Assembly (NCBI GenBank): GCA_013365365.1
Contig: JABVXU010000152.1
Span: 1 to 64,000 of the forward strand
Direction of reading: 5' to 3'
From: Cruorifilaria tuberocauda
Lineage: Eukaryota; Nematoda; Chromadorea; Rhabditida; Onchocercidae
Length of the DNA stretch: 64,000 nt
Made by a program: the position numbers and the translations under genes. Positions 1-11,300 of this stretch are shown in pieces; the first letter of the stretch is position 1; the number at the start of each line of letters is the position of its first letter. Under the pieces are notes generated by a model, which was given only the letters and a program-made list of their open reading frames with translations, was not told the DNA's origin and searched no databases.

Positions 1-2384
1 AGGCTTTTGTAGGTTTACAAGAGGGACTTGCTTTCTGTAAAGGTAAGGTTTACGGATTATAAGAGGGAAGAGGACACGTGGGAACGTTGAGGTTGGCTGT
101 TTGAAGGAAAGACAGACAATCTGTGAGAATGGGAATATCCAGTGCAGGTGCCATGACTGTTTTATATTTTGCAGATAGTGATAGGATACATGAGTAATAT
201 GCATGAATAATGATATGAAATTAGAGAATAAGGTTGAGAGATTTCTTGATATTTCGGGTTTTCCTGTAGCAATCATTTCTCAAACATTTTGTGATCGATT
301 TGAATTCAATTACTGAAATTCAAAATCTTTCATCGAAGTTAAGCATATCAGATGGAATCAAAAATTTTCAGCGAAATTCTTCTCTTTTAAAGAAATTTAA
401 ACTCTTTTTCTATATTTCTATAAAAATTGTGAATTCTTTTTTCCATATGAAATCTGTAAAATTGATATAAGAATATGTTAAATCATTTAAATCTTTCTTT
501 TCTCAAATAGAACTTTACTGAAATGAGAGAAAAATCGAATAGCTTAAAACAATTCTCTAATTTATTCAAATGTTTAGTCGGAACAGAGTGATTAATACCA
601 GTGGATTGGATGAGGAAAGGCCAGTTGGATAATTTAAGGCTAAAGAAAGAAGCTAAGGAAAGTCGAAAGGATCGATAGATGGATTGTATGATAAGATATT
701 AGGAAGAAATAACAGTAAGGAATTAATACTTCCAAATATTCCCTTCCAATCGCCAATTACCTAAAAGGGATTTTGAATAAAATTGGAAATTATTGGCCAT
801 CGTCCATCACTGGTCATTTGGTCATCGGTCACCTAGTACCCTTCCAAATTATCATCACACATAAGCTTTATCCATGCTCTCTTTATTTCAGTAGTAAGCT
901 TTATCGATGGCTTTGATGTAGAGCATTCTCAATCATATCCCTTCACTGGCTTTTTTTTTCTCTCATTGCTTTCGAATGCTTTTCCTTTTTCTAGCTAACC
1001 GCTCTATGTTTTATCATAGCTATTTATTATTGATTTAAATTAATTTAATTTTGAAATATTAATCGATAAATATATTTCAGTTATTACTATTTGAGGATAT
1101 TCAATTTTCCGCTAAAAGAAATATTCATTTTTCATATTAATAACTATGTAATTTATAAGCATAAGATTGCAAGAGTTTAATTATTTAATTTAATCTTTAA
1201 AAATTTTTAATTTATAGTTTTGATCAAGAAAATCGATAAATGATATATTGCGATTTCGATTTACAGCAAAAAAAATTATCACTATTTTTAAAATAATTTA
1301 ATGTTTATCGTTATCTCTGTAATTTCAATTTATTCCAATGTATTTTACAAAGAATTCATAATTATGTAATTTATTAACATAAGATTGTTAGAATTTAATC
1401 ATTTAATTTAGTCTTTAAAATTTTTAATTTATAATTTTGATTAAGGTAATCGACAGGTATATTAGAATTCTTGAGAAAATATGAATAACAAATGAATGTA
1501 ACGGAGATGAGTGGGAAGATAGTAAGCTAAAAGTAATTTTCATTAGCTTCAAGTCTAGCCTAATATTAGCTTATATTAAAAGGAAATGGATGAGTGGATA
1601 AATTGATGGAGAAAGGAAAAAAAAAGTGAAATACATGCGATTCATTGCATAGTAATGAACTTTTCTGCAATACTATGCTTAAACTTTTTTAAATTTCCCC
1701 ATTCTTACTTCTTTGCTAACAACAATCATTCATTAAGAAGCTTACTTATAATCATTTTCATTTTTTGCAATGAAAAGCTGAAAGTTTAATATGAATTTCA
1801 CTTCAATTTCTTTTTCTTTTACCTCTTACTTTCACTTTTTCCTTGCTTTCATGCTATCTTAGCTTTATGTTTGAATAATTTGTAAAATGAAAACAAATAA
1901 CATTAATGGAGGAAAGATAAATGATTAGGTTTATAATGATTGATTAGTTAAGATTAGATAATATTTCTCGAGAACATTTTACAACTTAGCTGGGAAATGT
2001 GACAAAATGAATTTTATTAGCTTTAATTGAAAGAAAATTTTTTTCTAGATATTTTTTGTTCAGAAAAAAATACTATTACTAAATATCGTTATATTGTAAA
2101 ATTTGATAAATTATTATTTATGCCTATATTTATCAGTATTATTTCATCATTATCTATGCTTATATTTTATCATTATTATTTCATATATTTATATTTTAAG
2201 CTGAAATTTATGCATTTTTGATTTCATCATTAGGTTAATAATTTTTTCGCGACAAATTTAATTTCATATTTATTTTATTGAATTAATTTTTGATCGTTCT
2301 ACTTTTCTGATCATTCTTTTATTGAACTTCACGAAATTTAACTTTTAAATTGTCGGATTGGAGAAAAAGCAGAAGTCAAACTGC

Positions 2385-2410
2385 AGAGAGAGAGAGAGAG
2401 AGAGAGAGAG
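2385..2410. repeat. (AG)n dinucleotide microsatellite
   Basis: About 13 uninterrupted AG units are seen directly. The repeat lies in non-coding DNA. Confidence 0.95.
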
Positions 2411-3419
2411 AATTGGCTAAAAAGAAAAATTGAATTAAAATAATTAAATGATAAATTTTTGTGATTTTTCATGTCAGACGAAGCAATTACTGAATTTTCA
2501 AATTTTCATCTTCAAATCTTCGATTTTCAAAATATATAACTTTTGAATGAGCTAAAGAGCTAAAGCTAAACGAGTAAGCTAAAGAATAAAAATGATAAAA
2601 ATGAATTTCCATATAAATTCAGAAATGAAATAGAATGGGAAATCGGTCAGTCATCCATTTGTTATGATATTTCAATTGTAAAGGAGCAAATAAAAAGCTA
2701 AACTGAGAAAAGACAAAAGAGCCATTTGAGAATTTCTCTTATTGTAGTAATTTAATGCTTAATGCATTTTCTCTTTTCTTCCCATTTATTTCATCACTTT
2801 CAGTAAAACTCAACAATTTAATGTTTCCCTTTCTAGTATTATTTTTTCTTTTAAGATTAAAGTAAATATATGTTGAATTAATTTCCCTTTTACTCAAGGT
2901 TTCTTTCTTGAACTTCTAAGATATTGAAGCAAAATTAAAATTAAAGTCAAATAAAATTGAGGAATAATATTAAAGTAAAAGAGTGAAATTATATAAAGTT
3001 TTAATTTTTAAGAAATTGCAATAAGTAAATGTATATATTGCTACTTGTCATGAGATTGATAAGCTACGAACAGATTATATCATCGGGTAGTTTAATGCTG
3101 CTGATTTTTGTTTTTTTTTTTGGTTTTGGTTTAATTTTTTGGTTTTGTTTGATTTCCTTTAGGCAATTTTTCTTATCAGTTTTTTGGTTCTTTGTTTGTT
3201 TCTATATTCGTTGTTTCTGCTTTTGTTAAGGATCATCAGTATCCTTTTGTTGGTTGGTTGCCTAGGGCTATATTCCCTCCTATTCCTGCTAGTCGTTTGA
3301 TGAATAGGCTCTAAGATATTTCAATACTATATAGCTTTATCTGAGATGTTGTTATCGATATAAAATATTGATGTTATCATTTGAAAATATAAATTCAAAG
3401 TGAATGTGAGTCATTTGTT

Positions 3420-3545
3420 TAATAAGACCTTATCAATTAAAGTTCAACTGAAGTATAATAAGATTTTATCAATCGAAATAGTATAAGACTTTATCAATCA
3501 AAGTTCGATTAAAGTATAATAAGGCCTTTTATCATTTAAAGTTCG
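3420..3545. repeat. Degenerate tandem repeat, about 35-40 bp unit
   Basis: Three to four imperfect copies follow each other. Each carries the words AGTATAATAAG, a short T/A tract with TTATCAAT, and AAAGTTC. Divergence between copies suggests an old local duplication. No coding capacity is visible. Confidence 0.7.
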
Positions 3546-4116
3546 GAAGTAAAAATGCCATATTGAATGCTGACTTAAATTTGAAAATTTAAAACAATTG
3601 AAAGATTTTTCAATTCATTTATTTTTGTAATGAACTTATTTCAGATTGAAATAAGCGTTATTTTCATGTTTTGCTTATATTAATTAATCATAAATAAATT
3701 GTTTTAGTTCTTTTTAAAATTTATTTGAAAAATTGATTTTTCTTACTTTACTGTTGTAGGATATGTTGAAGCAGTATGAATTGTGAATTTGAGGAAATCT
3801 AATGGAAAGATTCGATCATATCTCTCTCTTTGTTCCAAGTAGAATTTTCAAATATCGACAAAGATGAAGAAGCTTTTCTTTTTTTCCTTTCCCATCCATT
3901 ACTTATCTCTTTCAATTGCTTTGAAAGATGAAATGACAGTCAATATTAGCTGGATAATAATTGAGCTATTTCATACTTATCATGTAAGGTTTTTACCTTA
4001 TTACCTAGTTAATGGTCCTTAAATGAACAAGTCCTTCCCTTGCCATTCTTTGCTTTTGTTCCGATTTACTCTCATTTAATATATCTCAAGTTTTATGTCT
4101 GTCTTTGATACTCCTC

Positions 4117-4138
4117 CTCTCTCTCTCTCTCTCTCTCT
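4117..4138. repeat. (CT)n microsatellite
   Basis: About 11 uninterrupted CT units in non-coding DNA. Confidence 0.95.
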
Positions 4139-4444
4139 AGGAATATTCAAAGCTGAGAAAATTGGAATAGCTCGAAGCCAAACTACCAGAGCACTATAAA
4201 AGCTTTCAAGCCATTTCAATGATTGCTCTATTCATGAAAACAAAAGCTAGTGCGTACTTACAGCTTAAACTTCAGCTAAGCAAATCTAAGTTTGATCCAC
4301 TTTAGAAAGAAAAAAAAAGAAGAGTACACCTATTTTTTTCATTTTCTAAATCGAATTTATTCTAATCAGACTTTATCCAACCTCATTAGCTCTCTTTTCA
4401 ATTATTTGATTTTTCTAAGCTTAATTACACTTTTTAACACTTTC

Positions 4445-4563
4445 CTCCTCCTCTTCCTTCTTCTCTTTCTCTCTCCCTCTCTCTCCCCCTCTCTCTCCCT
4501 CTCTCTCTCCCTCTCTCTCTCCCTCTCTCTCTTCCCCTCTCTCTTCCCCTCTCTCTCTCTCTC
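4445..4563. repeat. Long polypyrimidine (CT-rich) tract
   Basis: About 120 bases consist almost only of C and T, mainly CTCTCT interrupted by CCC and TTCC. An open frame across it reads as Ser/Leu/Pro repeats, which is a by-product of the repeat and not a gene. Such homopurine/homopyrimidine DNA can adopt unusual structures. Confidence 0.9.
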
Positions 4564-5470
4564 CTTCATTTCATTTTTTTTAAGTAAACGTGAAACTGTT
4601 TTTGTTAATTCTGATGTTTAAGTATTATTACTTCCCAAAACCGTGCTAACGTATACGTTTCGATTACGTAAATTAAGCTTAAGATGATTTCAGGCTTCAA
4701 TATGCTTTAATTATGATTTATTCATAAGATCAAAGATATTTTCATGCCGTATCGATATAATAATATTCAATTCGTTTCTTTACCTTGAAAATAAATCTCT
4801 CTAATTTATGCTTTTACTTTCGGTCAATTTAGTTAATTAATTTTTTCCTCTAACTTTCCTTTTTCTTGTTAACTTCGGAAATAAAATCGTAATTTAGGTT
4901 TTTAGTTTTGAGAGTTAATTTTGCACGTAATTTCACCGTCGAATTCTACTATAAATTGATTTTTTTTTTTTTTTGGTTTGTGAACTCTCATTTATAACTT
5001 CCGCTTATTTCGAGATTCTCTTTTAGAACTTGAAAAGCAATTTTAGCATCCATTGTACATACTTCAAATTTTTCGGTAAAATGGAATTGCTTCTTAATTC
5101 TTATCACTTCAGATTCAAATGAAATAATTTTATGATCGAAAATAAGCTTGCAAAATTGATTGATAAATTTTGGAAATGAATCATTCAATCAAAATTAATC
5201 TGCTAACAATTGAAACTTAAATAAATTAATTTAGTCAAATAATAATTAATTTCAAATAATTTTATAATAAATAAATTAATAAATAATTAAATAATACAAA
5301 TCAAATTTCCATTTTCTCCTCCATTTTTCTTGACAAATTTATTACAATTTGCATGGAATAATTTTGCTGACAACAAAATTTTACTTTTTTTTTAATATTA
5401 CTAAAAAATATAAATGTTTAAAAATTATTCTTCTACATCGCAATAAAAAAAATTTTGGCTTTTTGCTTAA

Positions 5471-5700
5471 AGTGATAAGATTAAAAATGATAAGTTAAAT
5501 GATAAGCTTTCTTGAAAAATGATAAGATGCAAAATAATAAGTAAAAAATGATAGATAAAAATAATAAGTTAAAGAATGGTAAGATAAAAAATGATAAGTT
5601 AAAAAACATTTTTTATTAAAAAATGATAAGATAAAGAGCTAAGGATAAGAAATGATAAGATGAAAATGAAAGATAAAAAGTGATAAGAAATGATAAACTG
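5471..5700 (+). promoter_or_regulatory. Dense TGATAA cluster (possible GATA-factor element or degenerate repeat)
   Basis: Nine TGATAA words, most of them TGATAAG, occur within about 230 bases, all in the same orientation and separated by A-rich spacers of irregular length. TGATAA is the preferred site of nematode GATA factors such as ELT-2, and clustering is typical of enhancers. The repeated context AAAAATGATAAGTTAAA also fits a decayed tandem repeat, so function is only inferred. Confidence 0.45.
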
Positions 5701-6617
5701 AAAAATAACAATGCGTTTTTTTTACGATTAGATCTTTTCATTTCTCTTTTTTTCGTCTTTTTATGTTATCTTCCAAAGGAAAAAAAAATATTTGCTTGAA
5801 TTAGAAGCGAAAATTTTCAATATGTACTTTGAAATTAGAATTTTTTAGTTGAATAAGTTGAATCTGAAATGTGCCAATAAACTTTTTTATAAAAGTAAAA
5901 TTGACAGCAAAAAAAGAAATGAAAGACGCAAGAGAAAGCATTTTCTTTTTTATTTTACAGTGATTGTGGAAAAAAAGAAAGATTAAAATAGAGAATTTCT
6001 TGATGATTGCTTCTTTTTTTTTCTTCCTGAATTCGTCGATTACATAAAAATGAAAGATGGAAGGAATCAAATAACTTGGACTTACTTACTTCTTCCGCTT
6101 ACTTTCATTTTCCTTCAAGTTTTCTTATTTACTTTCAATGAAATTAAACATTTAATCATTTTAATGATAAAAAAAGGAAAACCTTCCTTTCTCAAATTTA
6201 ATAATTCATTCGTTATTAAGCATTGAAGGATTTTATTGAATATTAGATTAAAATTATTACCTAAGTTACTTTCTCTATTGGAAAATATTAAGTATCATTA
6301 AAGAATGAAATTTAGTAAAATAAGTGAATTTGGTAAAAAGGGAAGAGAACGGCGCAATTCAATTGATCAGCCATTTCAAGTTCTGATTAATCAATCATTT
6401 TAAGTTATGATGAATTCAAATTTTATAAGCTCAAATACAATGTTCCATGCTTCATTCCTTTCTGAATCGTTTCTTTTTAAAATTTAATTTCAAATTTATT
6501 TAATGCAAGCACACAAAAAACTTTTACAATAAAATGTAAAAAAGATTTGTAAATGTCAATGAAACCATTCATTTAATTGAATTGAAATAAATTCAAATAT
6601 CATATCATTTAGTTCTT

Positions 6618-6641
6618 TTGTATACAGCATGCTGTATACAA
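6618..6641. repeat. Perfect 24-bp palindrome
   Basis: The sequence around TTGTATACAGCA/TGCTGTATACAA is identical to its reverse complement over 24 bases, with no spacer. It could be a dimeric protein-binding site or the remnant of a small inverted-repeat element. No flanking target-site duplication was seen. Confidence 0.8.
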
Positions 6642-8231
6642 TATTAGATTTATTCTATTTTGAACTTTAGAAGTTGAAATAGAAGGTTATCTTCCTATTA
6701 CTCTATCTTGTAGCATGAAATATATTGATTTTTTTCATTTTAAAGTAACTGTTTATTTCGTGAAATTTTGCATCCTCAAAATGTTTCTTTAGTTAAAGTT
6801 CAATTTAGCTCTCATTAAAATGTAATGAATTTCGGATTCCTTCATTCTTAACTCTTTAACTCTCCCTGTTATCAAATATTCACGTAACTTATAAAAGAAG
6901 TACAAATTTAAGTGCCTATTTTAATACTTCTAAGGAATAAACCAGCTTTATTATTTTATTTCCTTCAATTCTTTATAAACTTATTATTACTTTGCTAGCT
7001 AATTTAGCTATCGCAGGATTATCTTTAACGATATTTCGAAAGTAATGGGAACTGTACTCGTATACCGTACTCGTAGATTTTGTAATTTATAAAATAAAAA
7101 TTTTGATAGATGTAAGATGATAAAAAGAGATGTAAAGTATCTATAATAATTATAAAATGATTTATAAGTTTAAGTATCCATCATAGCTCATTAGCTAAAA
7201 AAAGATAAAGGTTGTGATAAAACAAAATCATACTGCGTTACTTTGTTCTTTTTTTTCTTCCTTTTACTGACTCATTGAAAATTGAAATAGGTTTTTTATA
7301 AAATTAAATTTCATTTAATTCACTTGTAAATTGAAATAGCTTTCAGTAATATACATATTATTACGAAGTCCTAAATTTAAATCGACTCGTTCCTCTTTAC
7401 ATTTAGTTTCCCTGAATTATTGAATTTGTGATTAGAATTGATTTTAAATTGTATTTAATGCAAAAGAAAACTTTCCAACTAGAAAAAAATGCCTCCTAAT
7501 TAGCTTTAGTTTATTTTTGAGAATTTTTATCGATCAGAGATTAGATGAAGAAAATTTTGAATTGAAATTAAGTTGTTTGGAAAAAGAATGCTATCTAAAT
7601 AAATTATAAAGAAGTCTAATCGATATTTCATTTAATTAATATTTGGAAATGTTATGATTACATTATTACTTAATCTCATAACTCATATTTTTTACTGATT
7701 TCCGTAAATTTAATCAATTGAGTAAATTAAAGACGAAAAGAAAGTAATGCCGATTTTCTTATAATTTTTTTCTTCAATATTATTTTATTCCTTTTTAATG
7801 AATCTGATTTGCTTCCAAATTTTTTCGAATTAAAATCTGGAACTTTTATTTTTTATTTAAATTTTTATTTTCTCTATACTCAATTACTGTTTAAAAATCT
7901 TGAAAATGCATAGGATTATTTTTTTTAATTTTGCTCTGAATTATTTGAGAATAGAGGGAAAATGATCAAAATGCCTTACTCTAGTTTACTTTACTCTGTT
8001 AATTTACTTTAATTACCTGTATTAGTAAGTTTTGATGTGAGTTGTACAAATTCAGTCAAACTTCAATTAAAACTTCATTTCAATAAAAATTCAGTTAAAT
8101 AGTTTAGATTTTGCTCTTTCTTCCATTTTTATTCCAATGGAATTTATTATTTTTCACAAAAATATTTATTATGCTTGTTGTTTAATTAAGTGAATTCAAT
8201 TATTTTAAGCTTTATTGAAGATATTTTTTAG

Positions 8232-8368
8232 GATCAAAGGAAGTCTATCGTATCGGTTCACCACGTCTTATTCACATGTCTTCACGTTTGAACTCATCCG
8301 TTGGAAGGAATTCGTTGATGAAAAATGCTCGAGAAAAGGATGATATCCAGGCTACCAGTGATTCCAGG
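8232..8368 (+). CDS. nrx-1: nrx-1-like exon: basic juxta-domain segment
   Basis: Acceptor TTTTTTAG and donor AGG/GTTTGC bracket 137 bases. The exon starts with two bases of a split codon and ends on a codon boundary. It encodes about 45 polar residues with repeated Ser-Arg and Asn (SKEVYRIGSPRLIH at the start). No known domain is visible. It probably links the last laminin-G domain to the stalk. Its phase fits the next exon. Confidence 0.65.
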
Positions 8369-11300
8369 GTTTGCTTCTTTATCATCTTTTATTTCATTTT
8401 AAAAAAAAATTTATTTACTTAATGAATTTACCATTTTAATTGACTTATTCGATTTATCATCAAATTTAATCATTGGATCAAGTAAACATTCATCGATACA
8501 AATAATCCACACAAACATTTTTCTAGCATTATTTTATAAAGTTAATGTTTGAAAGTTAAAGTAAGAGTATCATTCATGTAATTAAGCATGTTATAAATGA
8601 AATTTGCTATTATTGTAGTATTTTGAATATTTGGCAGGAAAATTCAATCTTTTGTATCCTGAAAAAGTTCAGTTTATAAAACAGTTTCCCTAATTGCGAA
8701 TTGTACATTCTGACAGATTTATTTGCTCAGTAAAAATGGATAACTTTTCTAATCATATCATATCATTTTAATCATATCATCTTATCACTTATTTTTACAG
8801 AATGTTTTTCGCTTATTCTAAAATAATTTTTATCTCTTATAAATTTTACTCTCATTTTTATTCCTAAAAAATAAATCCTTATTTTTTCTATTCATCATCA
8901 AAAAACGTTTTTGAATTTTTTAAATTAATTTAAATGGACAAAAACTTGCGTGCTAATTTTTTTTTTGTTTGCAATTTTCAAACTTTTGCATTTTTCAAAT
9001 TTAACTAAAATAATCATTAATCATAAATTATGGAAAGAGTTGAGAAGCAAATCTATGATATCATATAATTGAGAATATCGAATGAATTTCGTTGAAATTT
9101 GATCACAAAGGATTTAGCAGCATTTTAATTATATCATATCATATCATAGATGGCATTTTGATTATATTATCATTTTTCTATTAATTTATCATAATTACTT
9201 CCTTTACTTCCTCAGTTTAATTTAACTTTGGAAATTCATTGTATGTAAATTACAAGGTTCATTTCAATCCTATTTCAACTTTTTTCTTCTTGAAATTTAT
9301 TCTCATATTTATAATAATATTTCCTAGGCTAATTATCATTAGAAAAAAAAAATTTATTAGCCTTTGAATTATTTTCCATTGCATTCATGTCTGATCTTTC
9401 ATACAATTTTTTCCATTACTTTTTTTACACTTTGCTTTTTATTACTTTGAAATAAAATTGACAATGACAGTCTAAGAAATTATTGTCAAGAAAAATCTAC
9501 GTTCTTCATAGATTGCTTAGTTGCTAAAAGCATTAGCTTTCTTACTTTCAACTAACTTCTATAATTATCATATATCATACCAGTTCATTGATAAATTTTC
9601 ACGAATTTTCCAATCACTTCATGAAATATTCATGATTTTCAAAAATTTAGTTATGATATGATAAAGAATAAGCATTCATTCCTTATTTTCGTAACATCTA
9701 CAAGTCTAATTATCATATATCATATCAGTTTCATCGAATGAATTATGAATTGATATGATATATGACACTTCAACGTATTTATGACTTTTGGAAAATTTAA
9801 TAATAATATGAAAAAGATTAATAAAGAGTAATTTTTGATCGAATTTAATTCTTTTTTTTTAATCATTATTATTATTAAAAAAAGCGATCAATGCTGCTGA
9901 TTATTAATTTTAGAAAGCTTTAAGCTTAATTAAACGATAAAAAATTGCTTTTTTTATTAAGGTTTTTTAATGCTTTTAAATTTATTCAATTTTAATTTTA
10001 ATTCGTCGATTACTTCCTACTTTAAAATATTTAATTCATGTAAGTGTCAGTTTACTTGCATGATATTAGCTATCTTTTATGCTACATCCTTCACTAGCCT
10101 GAAATTTTCAATTTCCATTTTTGGTAAAGCCTGATTTATGTCAGATCAAAACTCCTTATTATTCCTAACTAGCTTACCATCTTTTTTTAGAGAGTATGAC
10201 GACAAAGCTTCAAACAAACCTTTCTTTGTAGAATCAAACTTATAACTTTGATTTGAGTTTGCAATTGTAACTCCATCATACCCAATAATGATCTCTGCTA
10301 CTCCATTAACCTTATTTCTTTTGCATAACTTAGACTTTAGTGAGGTTTATCTGTTTCGAAAAGAAAGAGGCTATATTTAGCTAACTCAGTTCATTCATTT
10401 CATGACATTGAAATTTTGCAGATTTGTACTGTATTTAAATTTTAATCGTTTTTGGAAACGAAAGCATACGCTAAGTATTTTGGCTTTATAGTCTTAATTA
10501 TTTCTAATTAATTAAATTTCCATTTTTTATTTATCAACAAGTAAACTTCTTTGATTTTCTAATATTTTAAAAGGAAGTGAAAAATAAATTAAAAAGATAG
10601 TCAGTGTAAATTAATTAATATTGATTTAGATACTTTATTTGATGTTTACAAGCTTTTAGGATTGATTACTTCCGAATTGTTACTTATTTCAATAAAGCAC
10701 AAAGTATTACCTATTACTCTAAATGCCTCGAATAATAATAAGTTACATTTCTGATTCATTTAATTGCATTCTTTTTTTTTGGAACATTTAAACTCCCGAA
10801 ATTCTCATCTGCTAACTACTAAATCTTTGAAATATTATTAGCTTAAATTTTTGAATTAATTTTAAGATTTAGTCCTTCTGCTTTACCTTCTACTTTAAGA
10901 CTCTTATTTTATCATTTTGTCTTTTCATCATATTTTATATTCAATCGAAATCTTATGAGTTTTTTTCCCTTAACAGATTAACAGTTCCTTCACTTTTACT
11001 TTTTTTATATTTTTAATATTTTTTTCGGTCCTTTTATCTTTTGAATAATTATTTATTCTAAAGACTAATCATTCAGCTAATCACAATTACCGGTAATTTT
11101 AATTTTTTTCAAAAAACCCTATATTTTCAATCTGTATTATTTAAAAAAAGATTTGAATTGGTTGATAGAAATTGTAAAGTAAGAAGTAAATTGCTTGAAA
11201 ATGTTTGATGATAGAAAATCTATTTGCTTCCAAACTTTCTTTCCACGATTTCTCACATTCGATTTGATTTTGAAACTGAAAATTTGATTTTTCAAACTTT

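Larger units (their letters stand above)
1..8231. other. Non-coding stretch upstream of the first visible nrx-1-like exon
   Basis: No reading frame here has both protein-like composition and believable splice borders. The DNA is very A/T-rich with short homopolymers and stop codons in all frames. It is best read as a long intron of the neurexin-like gene, or as intergenic DNA before an internal promoter. The sequence cannot separate these. The first 130 bases are less A/T-rich, and a donor-like AAAG/GTAAGG lies near position 42, but no protein family could be recognised there. Repeats inside the stretch are listed separately. Confidence 0.55.

Noticed and set aside
1..42. Possible end of an upstream exon reading AFVGLQEGLAFCK with a GTAAGG donor
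   Set aside because: Only 13 residues, no acceptor visible before the window start, and no convincing match to a neurexin laminin-G segment. Its phase cannot be linked to the exon at 8232.
4292..4621. 109-codon plus-strand frame rich in Ser, Leu and Pro
   Set aside because: It is the translation of a long CT-rich simple repeat and has no splice context or family likeness.
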